A model generated the notes under the pieces. That model worked only from the letters and a program-made list of their open reading frames with translations. It ran no database searches and had not been told where the DNA came from. The translations under genes and the position numbers were made by a program. A DNA stretch of 64,000 bases, taken from NCBI GenBank assembly GCA_019009955.1, contig CM032229.1, positions 81,960,501 to 82,024,500 of the forward strand, written 5' to 3'. This DNA comes from Riptortus pedestris. Its lineage: Eukaryota > Arthropoda > Insecta > Hemiptera > Alydidae. Below are positions 25,142 through 37,280 of the stretch, piece after piece. Each line of letters begins with the position of its first letter. The stretch's first letter is position 1.

Positions 25142-28100
25142 TGTGATAATTGCATTCGTTAGTATTAAGAAGCAAATACTAAGAGACAGACACTCACTCT
25201 TATCTTGTATCATACTTTCGTTTCGTTTGATCATTTCCATACTCGATATTGAATTTTTTTATGTAAAACTAGTTGTAAACTTTGCTGAATCCTTTTAGAA
25301 ATGAAATCCTGCAAAAAACTCTATTCCGTCCAAGAGTTTTTTTTTTTAACGATACCATATCACCTTTAGGAGAGTTGAACCATAACTTAAATGCCAAATA
25401 TTGTTTCCAAAAGATATTTAATAGAAGAGATACGTACATTGTGTTATGTCATCAATTAAGATTTTTACGCACTTGACCCGAAAATGTTTATTAGACCTAT
25501 ACCATAGTCGATATTTATCAGTTTGTTCATTGAACACTAAAGATCATAATAGGCAATGACTAAAATTGGTCTTGAGGGAGGGGGGGATAATGGAAAATTC
25601 AAAATTTTATAGTTACTCTGAACTTATACCAAAAAAAAAAGTTAAATAGCCACGTTGTTGGAATTTTAATTTTCTACAACTGCTGTTAAACTTTACTACT
25701 TACTTATTACGCCAGTTGAGGGTATTTTTATGTTTTGAGCCAATAAACACTCAATTTTAGTCGTCTGATTTTTCCTAGATTTTTTTTTTTTTATTATTTT
25801 ATTTATTTTTTTTTTTTGAAATAGCCAAATGAGATGAGATGGCCAGTGTGCCACACCAGCACGTGGCAAATCTACTATTTTTAATCAGCCACTGCGAGAT
25901 GGATTTTTTAATCACGTGATTGATACATGGTGATTGAACATATCTGCGGTAGTAACTGAATCTTTAACTCAAACAATTTAGCATTTCAGAATATTTCCGT
26001 TATCTATAAAACTCAGAATAAATTTAACCCATGACAAAAATAATGAAGACTATAATTTAATAAATAAATGCCTCCATACTCTAAACATCATTGTTTTATT
26101 CACGAAAGTCAATTCAACTTTAGTTATTTATAGGTTTTACACTACCCGAGACTGGCTCTAAGTAAATAATATCACCATTTGGCTCATTTAAAGAAAATCT
26201 TGTATTTTGGGTAGCTAATCACTCTTAGATAAGCCAGTGGAAAATGTTAACCATTTTATTAATACTGCGGATATTAACAGGATTTGTCTTTAAAATTCCA
26301 TTTATTTCAAGTCATTAGCTCCGATTATGAAATAATAGAAGAAAATTCTGTTTATTTATATATAATTATTATTATATGTCCTAAAACTAAATAACAACCC
26401 ATTCAGTTTTAGGAAAGAGAGTGTTTTATGATTCTACTATGCATTCGACTATGTAATACTTTTATTTTAAAAAAAAACTGTTAAACATTAATATATGTAT
26501 ATTTTTTCTTTAATAGCTAGGTTCAACTATTTTACCAAACATATACAAAAACCTTTGGGGACTCAGGCAGATAGTGGGAGGTCTCCCCTCTTATAACTTT
26601 TTTCTATGTTGTCAGTTATGAACCGAAAATCATGGTCCTATTCATCAACAAAGCATGGCGTAATTTATACAATGAAAACAGAAATTTGATGTGAAAAAAA
26701 CTCAGTTTGCTAACACAGAAGAATTAGAAAGAATGTCTCTACAAATTACTTAATTTTACCACGGGTAAAGCTCTGTAGCATCGCTTTGAAATATTAAATG
26801 TCAAGGGAGGTCGCACTAATTTTATTCGATTGTATAATTATTTTCTCTCCCCTTCGGGCAAAGAACTACTTGGAGTTTGGTAGGGCATGAAACTAAGTAC
26901 CCTATTTAAAAAAATAAAAGCAACCGTAAATAAAGTGTGAGTTTGTATATCTGTATGAGCGTGTTTATCCAATCTAATCTCACAGATTGTACAAAAAGAT
27001 GTATAATATTAATACTATATTACTGAAAATGGGACTTAATCCTGAAACACTCTGTGCATAGAATAAAGTAGGGAGAAATGATTTTTTATTTCTATTTATT
27101 ATATGCAACATTATTTCCCATAACAGTCCAGGACCAACATCAAATAAATAGAATGCTCCATGTTTTCTTTGAAGGATTTGTTTTTGGTCTCTGAATATTC
27201 ATTTATAATGCAATATATTCTCATTAATACGAGACTCACTTATCCCAATCGGTTAATAACCCAAAATACCTCTAAAAAAATTTAAAAGAAAACAAGTTTT
27301 AGGTTTGATGTGAAATAAGTGCATACATTAAATAAAACCCAATATATTATAAAGAGCTTACCTGATGTTAGACCGAATAAATCCCCTTAGAAATACGAAA
27401 TACTTTTATTGAAGATACATCTAAGATAAGTATATGTATTTTCTCAGTTCAGGGTGGATTTTAATTAACTATTTCGTTTATTAAATCATCAGAGGAAAAC
27501 TTTTTTTAAATGCCTTTCGTTGTACTAAGAGTAAGAGATTTCCTAGAACCGCTTTATTTCCTTCTCAATAGACTTTATCTCTCGAGCATATCATAGTATT
27601 TACTAATACGGCCAATCAGTAATGTATTATTATTTTTACTTTGAACATTTTTGTAGGATAGGTGTTTGGCACGTTAATTTTAAAGCAGAATGATACTGTC
27701 CTAAATAACTATTTTGGCCCACAACACTCACCCACATAAAGAATATTTTGAAAAGATGAAGCAACGGGATATTTTTAAAGGTTTTCATTACCTTTTATTA
27801 TAGTTCATTAAACGAATATCTAACTTATAAGAACTCTTGGCTTTTGGTAGATAGGCTAAGCAACAGTTCACTGTATTTCAATTTTCTGATTGATGGAGAG
27901 TAGTTGAGAGAAAAATATCTATTTTTCAAACTTTTAAACACAAATGCTATTAGGTTGCCCATTTTGAAATTTTTTATTTTAAAATTTATAAATTGAAACT
28001 TTAAGCTTATAGTTTCTCATAGCAGTGAGTACTTTAACGTATGTTGAATTTAGAAGACAGTGGAAGAAAATATCATTATTGCTTCGGAATGATATAAATA

Positions 28101-28781
28101 ATATATTTTTTAAAATAAATACTGCTAGTGGACCACTTTTCTTGGAAATTACTTGGAGTAATAATAAGATGTAAACGGAATGCCATTTAATATGTACAAA
28201 TCAATTAGTTCATAAATCTTTTTTTCTTTAATATATTTCAATTTCTGTTAAAAATGTTCTAAATATCACAAATCTCTACAGGTAAGGTAATAGAACCCTT
28301 CCAAGCCTTTTCTAATGGAGTCGGCTAGAAATTTATTTGCATCTCACCAATTCAATGCAATTTGGATTCGGAATAATTCCGGAAATTTTCTGTTCAAGTA
28401 AAGCCAATTAAACCGATAGTTGGGCAAAGAATAATCCACGACACTTGTCGAATCCTGTCATATCCCACAACTAAACAATTAATGCAGAATATTTCTTTAT
28501 TTTAACAATTCATATCATTATAAAATATAAAATAGGGAAATGATCAAATTGAATAATGATATATTAAATGAATACTATACGAATTAATTTTTTATGTGAC
28601 TAAATTTTATTGGATAACATTTCCTAACCGAAGGTTCGAAGTTAAAAGAAACAAACCATACCACCCATTGAATATCACAATTAGTTTCTATTGTCTGCAA
28701 ATAGATCGTAATTTCCAAAAATGTATTTAAATTTATTTTTTTTTATTCATTACGAACAAATTCAATTTCAGTTGGAAGTCT
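25140..28781. other. low-repeat AT-rich intergenic or intronic DNA
   Basis: 3.6 kb with no family repeat, no open frame of note and no RNA gene. T-rich runs lie near 25340 and 25778-25820. This is the start of the least repetitive part of the window and could be intron of the gene whose last exon may lie at 31139. Confidence 0.4.
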
Positions 28782-28789
28782 AAAAAAAA
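28782..28789 (-). terminator. Pol III terminator of tRNA-Lys
   Basis: Eight consecutive T on the minus strand, beginning 5 nt after the 3' end of the tRNA. A run of four or more T is the standard RNA polymerase III stop. Confidence 0.9.
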
Positions 28790-28793
28790 GCGT

Positions 28794-28866
28794 CGCCCGA
28801 ACAGGGACTTGAACCCTGGACCCTTAGGTTAAAAGCCTAATGCTCTACCGACTGAGCTATCCGGGC
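28794..28866 (-). tRNA. tRNA-Lys(UUU)
   Basis: A 73-nt cloverleaf on the minus strand. The acceptor stem GCCCGGA pairs with TTCGGGC-like 3' sequence (with G-T tolerance) followed by discriminator G. The D arm is TAGCTCAGTCGGTAGAGCA (A box). The anticodon stem TTAGG/CCTAA closes the loop CTTTTAA with anticodon TTT. The T arm CAGGGTTCAAGTCCCTG carries the B box GGTTCAAGTCC. No intron and no encoded CCA, as expected for a eukaryotic nuclear gene. All conserved positions are intact and a Pol III terminator follows. It decodes AAA/AAG lysine codons. Confidence 0.97.
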
Positions 28867-28902
28867 TTGGGCCTTGGAGTTGTAATGTATTACAAATGAA
28901 GG

Positions 28903-29602
28903 GTTGCTAGCAAAAACCCCACTAGTCAAATAAACACTTTTTTGGTAAATTAAAAAAAAGAAACGTTTATCTTCATTCCATGTGTAAATAAAATTTTGAT
29001 ATTTTTCAATAAACTCCTTGATGATCAGGAGTGTAATCTATGCTAATTTACAGATGATCAAATATATCCTCTTTCAATGGGGAAGAAGAATATTCTGGAC
29101 TAATTGGGTTTTTGGTGGAATTCAACATAAACCAAAATGTCAAATATCATAGAGATAACATGATCAGGTTGAAGAAATAGCATTCGGCATATTGAGTCAC
29201 TTGTTTATTTGATTTAATAATTGTAACAATAAAAATGGACAGTTTAAGAAAAATTATGAAGCTAAATGTTAAATAACGTGTATAATAATTTTGGATAAAT
29301 CAATCTTAACATCAGGCGAGGTGAGTCGGCTGCAGTAGCTGGGCAAACAGCCTCGTGTACAACTCCTTGCTTGCAGGATGTTACAAGTAGTCAGCAAGTT
29401 GTAGAACGTCCTTAGTCGAAGCCTTTATGACTAGTGGGGCTATTGCGGAATCGCCGTATTTTTAACTCTAGAAACAGTCCGACGAGAGGTGTTTTTGACG
29501 ATTTCAATTGTATCAGTATATCAGTACTGCTGTACACTACATAATGGCACCTCAAACTCATTTTTCAGTTATTTTTTTACTAGTGGGGTTTTTGCTAGGA
29601 AC
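28903..29602. repeat. 24-bp inverted repeat pair about 700 bp apart
   Basis: GTTGCTAGCAAAAACCCCAC plus TAGT (28903-28926) recurs inverted at 29579-29602 with one mismatch. The interior has no clear gene; its 3' part overlaps a 136-codon AT-rich frame (29508-29918) that resembles no protein I know. A short variant, GACTAGTGGGGCTATTGC, lies near 29430. The pair could be terminal repeats of a small DNA transposon. Confidence 0.6.
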
Positions 29603-30607
29603 TCTTAAAATGAATCAATCACCCATTATCATGTATTTATATTTACTGAATCCCGCAATATCGGCAATTCAAAATTTGTTTCATGTTCCAGACAACGCGT
29701 CTTATATAATTTTTATGGAGCCGGCAAGTGCTATTTCACTGTCATATCATTTGTGTTTAGCAGTCTCATATTCCTATGATTTACTGTTCCTTCTTCGTTC
29801 CATTAAAACAGTATTATCATATAAATTATTCATAATTAAAAGCATTATTAAACATAAATATAGTACAATACAATTAGAGAAGTCATTACCTTTTAGCGGT
29901 TCTCTTTTTTTTTTTTAAAAAAAAGTAGTAATTGGGTTTCGAACAGTGACAAAATTACACTAATATTTCATCAAATCTTCAAGAATTGTAAATGAGTGCC
30001 AACGGCAAGATAGGTTTGAGCATAAATAACGTAAATATTCCAAGTCTGTTCACACTCTTGCGGCCATTGTTTTTGCAATATTGAAACAAATACGTTCAAT
30101 TTTCTGAGGGTCAAACAGGTCAGGTTCATTACGCGTCAATATCGGCCTAAACGGAAGGGGGATTCATAGGGGTGTCAAATAAACAATTTGAACTATCTCC
30201 GTTACTTAAATATACAGACTTTATTTACCCAATTCTGTTAAAAATGAAATATTCTTCAATTAATGCTCTAAACATTTTTTCTCAAATTATTAACTCAGAT
30301 ATTTTCACATTTCAGTCCTCAAGTCTTAATAAATCCCTCTTCTACCAATGCAATTTTTACTTTACCCACTAAACAACTCATGTCTGATTAAAATATTGGG
30401 CCATGTAAAAAGTCCATCGCGCATCATAAATTGTGCACATGTGTCACTTGTTGGTTATTTTTTGTTAAAGTTCGTGAGCTTGTGACCTGATCATTGGATA
30501 CAAAAAATGACCAAAAACTCCGTCAATACCTGAGATAGAGAAAAATGGGGAAATAATTGTAGTACATAACCTATGTAAGTACCGAGTGGGTTACCTGTAC
30601 TTATTTT

Positions 30608-30751
30608 GTAATAAAATGTTTCTAGATTCACGCACAAAAACGGAGATATGGATATTTCGATTTAATATCAAGAAAAATAATGGCCGACTAGTTCATAGAG
30701 TGATACACATATATGTGTGTGTGTGTGTGTGTGTGTCTGTGTGTCTGTATG

Positions 30752-30817
<66 letters not shown>

Positions 30818-30938
30818 TAATATGAACGGACCTCGTTTTCGTAATCTCCTTTTTAGGCTCGATGGATGTTTGAAGAAATATTTTGAAAATCACGTATGTG
30901 TGTAACGTCAACAGGTAATTTCCTTTAAGAGAAATCAA
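30608..30938 (+). mobile_element. Helentron-like element, 3' part (copy C)
   Basis: It consists of a weakly preserved core, a compound (GT)n(TA)n tract at about 30714-30814, then ATGAACGGACCTCGTTTTCG, GCTCGATGGATGTTTGAAG and a decayed palindrome TTTCCTTTAAGAGAAATC. The 5' module is missing. Microsatellite frames at 30586-30941 are spurious. Confidence 0.75.
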
Positions 30939-31138
30939 CAAGGAAGTTTTGTTTAGTGTCCTGTCGTGCTACTCTTTGCACCTATGACTAAATCACACGC
31001 TTGCTAAAAATAAAAATTTATTATTACTGGAATATTATAAGGCACATTATTTAACCATACTGGCGTACAATATTATAGTGTATCATCCTATATTTAACAG
31101 ATAACATTATATTTATGTGTTTATTTTTTCTGTTTCAG

Positions 31139-31200
31139 GACTGAAGGAGGGAGGCCCTGGCGTCATCGGAATTCCACTTATCCCTTCATTCAAGGACTAA
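31139..31200 (+). CDS. candidate last coding exon of an unidentified gene
   Basis: A strong 3' splice-site sequence, TTATTTTTTCTGTTTCAG, ends at 31138. The following 60 bases are GC-rich against AT-rich surroundings and are open in two frames. Read after a 2-nt split codon, the frame ends LKEGGPGVIGIPLIPSFKD and TAA at 31198-31200. In the next frame it stays open a little further, to a TAA near 31213. I do not recognise the peptide. What supports it is the pyrimidine tract plus AG, the composition jump and the long repeat-poor AT-rich stretch after it. Upstream exons would lie outside the window or in the low-repeat DNA to the left; none could be picked out by eye. Confidence 0.35.
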
Positions 31201-32757
31201 ATATTACTTAAACATAGATTAAATAGAGTAATATATTTTTGTAAATAAAATTGCGATTTACTTATGTAATGTGAACAATTGTATTTACTAATTGAGTGAG
31301 ACTAGATTGTGTTGTAAGACGCCTAATTTGTACTGAATGAAAAGCAACAGAAATAATTAAATTTGAAATCAAAATTAAAATAACTTGTAAAAGGAAAGTG
31401 GAAGAAATGAATAATTAGATTAGTTAAGAAACTTAAATTCGTCCTTCATGAAAAGGTTTATTACGAATTATGACTGGCTAAACATATAATTATTTCATTT
31501 GAACACTGTGAGTTAAAATGCAGAAGGTAGAACTGTTTGTGTATTGTAGAAATTACTTTAAACATTAAGGAAAGAAATAACACTGCTATCTGTGCAAGTT
31601 GTTATAGTGCTTATTATTTTAAGTAATAACGTTTTGTTATCGAATGACTGAAGTGATCCCTAACAAATCTTTCATGGTGAAATTACAGAAATAATTAGTG
31701 ATGTTACCTTATGCTTAGTTTGAGTTAACTTAAAATATTTTTAAAGCGAAAGAAGATTGATATAAATGAAGAACAAGTAAATAAAAACTTGTTAACAAGT
31801 TAAAACCTGTTTTATGAAGGGGTATTAATATGTTCCATACCAATATGTTAAATTTTCATGACAAAAAGCAGAGTAATTTTCATAGAATTCATAACGTCCA
31901 ATGATAGTGGCCATTAAGTAATAAGAACTTCAGATCACTCTAAACGAGATTTCTTATTCATTATTTAATGCAAATATATTCTTAATTAGTATTTAGTTTC
32001 GAACCAAAGTTATAAACAATTATTCAGACCATAGAAAGAAATGTGCATATTCATACTTCTTTGATTTCTTCTATTAACTTAACGCTTTACTTGCTGAAAG
32101 TTATGATTGAGTGCTGACATTTAGTAATTTTCTCAACATTTCATAAAAGATTTGTAAGGGATCGCAAGGAATGAACGGATATATTTTTGTATGAAAAATG
32201 TTTTTTTTTTTTGCTTTATTCCAAATTTATTAAATATATTATTTACAAATGACATGTAATTGAATGAGATTATGCAAATTCATGTAGTGTTATGAACACT
32301 TTCATAGAAATAATATAAATACGTAATTTAAAATTATTATGGTCTCCACTTTAGTGTTAATTATTAGCTGGCCTCACTTAAGCATTAAACCATTATCAAT
32401 TATGTCTTTTTAACTACAAAAAAAAAAGAACAGTAATATGCATTAAAATGACAATAGTTGATAATGGTATGATTTAACTAATTTCACGTTCACAATATGA
32501 AATTTATTTAATGGAATAATGAAAAAGAACACAGTTTTTGTCATAGCTTGAGGCCACAGTAATATTATATTCTATGTCTATATTTCAATTCAATTTGAAA
32601 GTATTAAAATCTAAAAGGGTATATTTCATATTTTATTATGCATTTAAATTTCTTTAATTATTAACACGCCGAGAAGTTATTTGTAATTAGCATATTATAT
32701 TTTATAATAGCAGTGTAAATAGGTGATTGTAAATAATAAAGTTTTTAAGTGTACAGA
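31201..32757 (+). other. putative long 3' UTR
   Basis: About 1.55 kb of repeat-free, very AT-rich DNA after the candidate exon. It has AATAAA hexamers at 31244-31249 and 32735-32740; the latter is followed by a T-rich and GT-containing stretch suited to cleavage and polyadenylation. It is interpretable as a 3' UTR only if the upstream exon is real. Confidence 0.3.
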
Positions 32758-33278
32758 TATAAATTCGAGCTTCGTTATTGAGTGATATTTATTTTAGTTT
32801 TGCTTTTGTAAAGTGTGAAGTATATTTGTAAATATTAAAGATAGTTAAATGCTTATTCTTAATCTATTCAAGAACAAAAAAAATTGTAGGAAATGCATTT
32901 TGAGATTTATACTTCAATGGCGACTTCAGAAACCTATATAGTTTTATGTGAACAATTTTCGCTACTTATTATCTAATTAATAATTTTTTTTTAATAAACA
33001 TGAAATACTCTCTAATTCATCTTTTCTTGAGCTATTGTTGTTTTCATTCATGCTTTAGCTGTTTACTATTCCGTAACTATAGTGCTTCTTGTCTCTGTGG
33101 CATGTGCCACTAATATTGTTATAGTTCCACGTACTTGTGTAAAATTCAATTTCCTAAGTAAAATAAGAATGATAAATTTGTGTTACTTTTGTTTTCATTG
33201 ATCATTTCAATCCTTTTCCTTCATTACAATTTGTTTATATTTGTATACTTCTTTAGTTGTAACAAAATTTGCAGGAAC

Positions 33279-33281
33279 ACA

Positions 33282-33318
<37 letters not shown>

Positions 33319-33321
33319 ACA
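33279..33321. repeat. (CA)n microsatellite
   Basis: About 16-20 CA units with one TA interruption near the 3' edge. Confidence 0.96.
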
Positions 33322-33810
33322 TTTATATATGTTATTACACAAAATTGAAAAAGTAACAACATATCAATAAATCTAGGACTTCATAGACACTCTAAGAAGT
33401 GAAATATATTCTTCTCCATATCTCTGACAAGTCGAATATTGTTGATACAGTAGATAAATATTGTTTCAGTTGTATTTATTTTTTTCAAGGAAAAAATTTA
33501 AGAATATCATTTTTCATTTTCAGTATTCTGGAAGCCATTTTTACTCTTGCAAATTTTATTAAACGTACTGTTTCATGATAAATCTAGTTAATCACTAGAG
33601 TTCACACTACAGAACAATGGAATTTATTTTTATAGTTAGGCTAAATCTTAAGTAGTTATTATACGTATATTGTTTTCTAAAAGTATTCGAATTACTTACT
33701 TAATTTGGATGTAAGTAAGACTTACCTTTCCCAACTCTTTTAATATAAGGAGTCAATTTTTCAGCATTATATTAATTATCTAGTTGTTTAATTTTATAAT
33801 TATTTATACA

Positions 33811-33929
33811 ATTAACTCCCTAAATAAAATCCTCAGTCCCTTACTGCCTAGAAAAGGGTGGAAACATTTAGGCAACCCGTCCTAAATAGCCATATTAGCA
33901 TAAAAGTGACGTTAACAAATAACAACTAC
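33811..33929 (+). mobile_element. tRNA-derived SINE, 3' half (copy S8)
   Basis: The sense strand keeps only the body and tail: CTAAATAAAATCCTCAGTCC, CTAGAAAAGGGTGGAAACAT, CAACCCGTCCTAAATAGCC and GTGACGTTAACAAATAAC. The tRNA-like head is absent, as in a 5'-truncated retroposed copy. It lies 60 bp from the tRNA-Phe gene. Confidence 0.8.
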
Positions 33930-33983
33930 AACTATTTAAACAAATAAAAATATAATGAAATTAAAAAAAAAAAAAAGTAAAAT

Positions 33984-33987
33984 AAAA
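33984..33987 (-). terminator. Pol III terminator of tRNA-Phe
   Basis: TTTT on the minus strand 4 nt after the tRNA 3' end; a longer T-run at about 33963-33976 gives a back-up stop. Confidence 0.8.
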
Positions 33988-33991
33988 CTTA

Positions 33992-34064
33992 TGCCGAAAC
34001 CCGGGATCGAACCAGGGACCTTTAGATCTTCAGTCTAACGCTCTCCCAACTGAGCTATTTCGGC
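33992..34064 (-). tRNA. tRNA-Phe(GAA)
   Basis: A 73-nt cloverleaf on the minus strand. The acceptor stem GCCGAAA pairs fully with TTTCGGC, discriminator A. The D arm is TAGCTCAGTTGGGAGAGCG (A box). The anticodon stem TTAGA/TCTAA encloses CTGAAGA, anticodon GAA. The T arm contains GGTTCGATCCC (B box). No intron, no encoded CCA. All invariant positions are intact. It decodes UUU/UUC phenylalanine codons. It lies about 5.2 kb from tRNA-Lys on the same strand. Confidence 0.98.
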
Positions 34065-34479
34065 GTGCGTTCGTCCCTTGGCTTGGAATGGGTTACAGGA
34101 TTAAATAAGCACATACTAATTGTAGCCTAGGGTAGATATAAATTCCTGTTTTAAACAAATTCCAAAACGAAAAATCTTCTTTTTAAGTGCTTCTAATTTT
34201 ATTTATCCAGCACTCCTTCAGCCAAAGAGAATGTAGCCATAAAACTCCAATGCATTTGTTCAAAATAGGTAATCGATTTGTGCTTCATTAAGCTGAATGA
34301 TTAATTATTTTGAAAAAATACATTCATTTTTCAAAATTGTACAATAAATGTGTTATTTCCTTTGAGCGATTTAAAGATTTGCTTTAGTCTTAGATTTCAC
34401 TTTAAGTTCATTGTTTACTCGTTTATCTATCTCTGTAGTGTGAGTTTAAAGTTTATTTATCTACCTCCCTTTTCATCCA

Positions 34480-34620
34480 TTTTTGAGGCGCTGGATGGTG
34501 AAGGAATTATTAGTTTCATTTAGCAAAAGAATGGTCTCGTTCCTTCACTGTTATTTATTGTTTGGGACAGAGCGCTTTCAGAGCTTACGCTCTATCACCA
34601 GTGCCCTCTTCACAAGGATG
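34480..34620 (+). repeat. unclassified repeat, copy 1 (partner at 36806)
   Basis: About 140 bp shared with 36806-36945: CATTTTTGAGG, GCTGGATGGTGAAGGAAT, TTATTTATT, GAGCGCTTTCAGAGC and CATCAGTGCCCT/CACCAGTGCCCT blocks, with about 25 percent divergence by eye. The open frame at 34483-34707 covers it. No coding family is recognised. Confidence 0.65.
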
Positions 34621-34689
34621 TTACCGGAACCAAGGATTTCCTGCGAATCTCCGACCTTTATTATCGGTGACCCTCCCCATTCATGGCTT

Positions 34690-34772
34690 TTGGGTGGTTA
34701 TCTATAGGTATTACCACTATCTAGCGTAAGATCTAGGGTAAGATTAAGAATTTTATTTAGTGAATTCGTTTA
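34690..34772 (-). mobile_element. tRNA-derived SINE, degraded body fragment (copy S9)
   Basis: The plus strand reads GTGGTTATCTATAGGTATTA, CCACTATCTAGCG and TTTTATTTAGTGAATTCG, matching the reversed body of the SINE family at low identity. The head is missing. Confidence 0.5.
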
Positions 34773-35049
34773 AAAAATTCAAAGTTTCTATGAGTATCCA
34801 AATAATAAATCAGTTTTTTCGAGTCCTTAGTCAGAATTTTAAAATTCTCTTCTTCCTAAATTCTGTTTCAGAACCTCTGCCTACTACCTTTAGAAACACT
34901 CTTTGAATATTATACATAATTATAGCTGTTTTCTGTCGTAGACTGGTTGAAATAGAAATCGTTTTCCATATAATGAGTGGATGAACCAATACGCAAAATG
35001 ATTCTGTCTTATTCACCAGATAACATAAATTTACTGTAATATCCACTGC

Positions 35050-36805
35050 AAATAGAATAGAAATACCACATTCAATTTCAAATTAATCGATTTTTCAACC
35101 GATTCTCAATTCACTTGCATTAACTGCTAGACAAATTCTGAATTGGGCAGACGGAACCTTCAACTACTGCGAACCCCCTTCCGCTAATTTCCCATTTCTG
35201 TTTAAGTTAGGAATTAGATTGTGGCTGAATTCCGAGAGCCCTTTTCGGGGTTGCCGAACCACCCCTTCCGGTTTTTCTGTTTTCTCCTTATCCACTCCAG
35301 CCCTGTTTACACAGACTCCGCTCCTTAATGGAAGCCTGGAATTCTAATATCCCCTAATGTATTTATTTTACTTTAATCGGTTTCCCGGCCTCTCAAGTGG
35401 TAGCGGGGGATGATCCTGCAAAGCAGGGGGCCTTATGTCTTGTAGGGGATGGGTTCCCCTTCTTTCCATAAACCCACCCTTCTTTCGCCTCAAAGAAGTC
35501 CAGAACGGCTTTGTCAGCCCTCTGCTTACTGGACGGTAAAAAGAAATGCGTACAGGATATTAATTCCTTTTAGGCTTCTCCCAAAATCAACATAGCCCGC
35601 TTTGGGCACTACCCCTGTCTCTAAACCCCACGAAATGTATTCATTACTTTGCCCAACCCTTTTATAATCCTACAAAACGTTTACGAGCATAATAATCTTT
35701 ATACTATATTAGTGAATACTATCAAATCATTTTAATTTTGGTAATCCGCCAGAATTCTTTTTCATCTACCTAACCATTTTTATATTATTGTAGATAATAA
35801 CATTCAGATAACAATTCCCATGTTCATGACTCATACCTATTTGATACTTCATCATGTGGTACACATACCTTTTTTTAATAACATTCTTGGTTCGGGCTCT
35901 AATTTAAAAACAATGTACCTTACATAAACGGCTTTTAACAGACCTGTTAACAGCATACATATGGACCTAGTTTCTTCAAGAATGTCAGCAGACGATTGAC
36001 CGATTCCAAGCAGATGCACTCATGAAAACACAAATATCTCCATCTACCGAACGTCTAACGCCCCAACTGCAGTAGCTTTCTCCGAAAATACTTCGATGAA
36101 GCATAATATGCAAAAAAAAAAAAAAAAAAAGAAAAAAAGTTTTGCCTCATCAGCTCCCATTTTCAAAAAGAGGGTTCACTTTTTATTTGATTTATATCAT
36201 TCTGAATAAGAAATAATTTCAAGTAAAACAAAATTCAATCCGTCAAGTAAATAAAATAAAGGGTTGGAACCGCCAGTATAGATGATACTGTTGTCATAGC
36301 TGCCGGTGTAGACTGTCGTCACTGGCCGATGGTCGAGAACAATTAGCCGTTAATACTCGAAAGCGGGGACTTAAAAGAAGATTAAAGTACAAAACTGTGA
36401 GCGTAAATTTGCTATAATGCGTTTGGTTTAAAAACGTCATTCAAATGTATTAATTAAGTAATGTACTGAAATTGCTGTTGTATACATACTTCGCTGCCAT
36501 CCAAACATTAAGCCAGTTATTTGAATTCCTTTGCTCTCATGCGTTAGTATAAACCCTTTCCCAACGTGAATTTGTCTATAAGTAAAGTAATAAACAACTC
36601 TAACCCAACTTAAATTTCAAGTACTATTTACATAGGCTGATATTACAGTAAAAATAGAGAATAGAATACTAGATGACGTTGTCAGTGTGTCTTTCCTGCA
36701 CGAAAGAAATCAGCTTATTTTATGCATGAGTACCTTTTTTCTTTTCTTATCCGTGCTTTATTGAGCTCATTTTGCAGTAATTTGATTAAAATATCCAATT
36801 AACCC
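35050..36805. other. no gene recognised
   Basis: A GC-richer patch at about 35130-35640 with several C and G runs; the rest is AT-rich with an A-run near 36112-36137. GCGTACAGGATATTAATT at about 35550 recurs near 38269, hinting at another low-copy repeat. I could not define it further. Confidence 0.4.
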
Positions 36806-36945
36806 ATTTTTGAGGTGCTGGATGGTGAAGGAATCTGGTATATGTGGTAAGAAAATGAAGGCCTCGGTCTTTCACAGTTATTTATTCTATGCGTCAGAGC
36901 ACTTTCAGAGCACCCTCCACCATCAGTGCCCTATTGGCAAACAAT
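36806..36945 (+). repeat. unclassified repeat, copy 2 (partner at 34480)
   Basis: Second copy of the ~140-bp unit, including TTTTTGAGGTGCTGGATGG and AGAGCACTTTCAGAGCACC. Confidence 0.65.
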
Positions 36946-37141
36946 AGGCATTAAAGACAAGCTGGAATTAAATTAAACATATATGGACACATTGAAGGAA
37001 AAGTGTTAGATTTAAAATATATAAGCTTAAGAAAAATACAATATTTTGCCCCAGTAAAAAAATATAGATAATATATGAATAGTTACAAATAAACTTATTT
37101 ATTTTTATTTATATATACACATACTAAAATTGAATGTTTAC

Positions 37142-37145
<4 letters not shown>

Positions 37146-37186
<41 letters not shown>
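37146..37186. repeat. (TA)n microsatellite
   Basis: About 20 TA units in AT-rich DNA. It is not inside a recognisable Helentron copy; the nearest one starts 95 bp away. Confidence 0.95.
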
Positions 37187-37188
<2 letters not shown>

Positions 37189-37280
37189 AATTAAATGCAC
37201 CGTCGGAATAAGTAAATAATTAATAACAAATGAACAATACAAGATAATGTAATGTATAAAAATTAAATAAATAGCAAAAC

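Noticed and set aside
29508..29918. 136-codon hydrophobic open frame resembling a membrane protein
   Set aside because: Hydrophobicity follows from AT-rich codons (Ile, Leu, Phe, Tyr). It ends in a T-run, no family is recognised and no splice signals support it.
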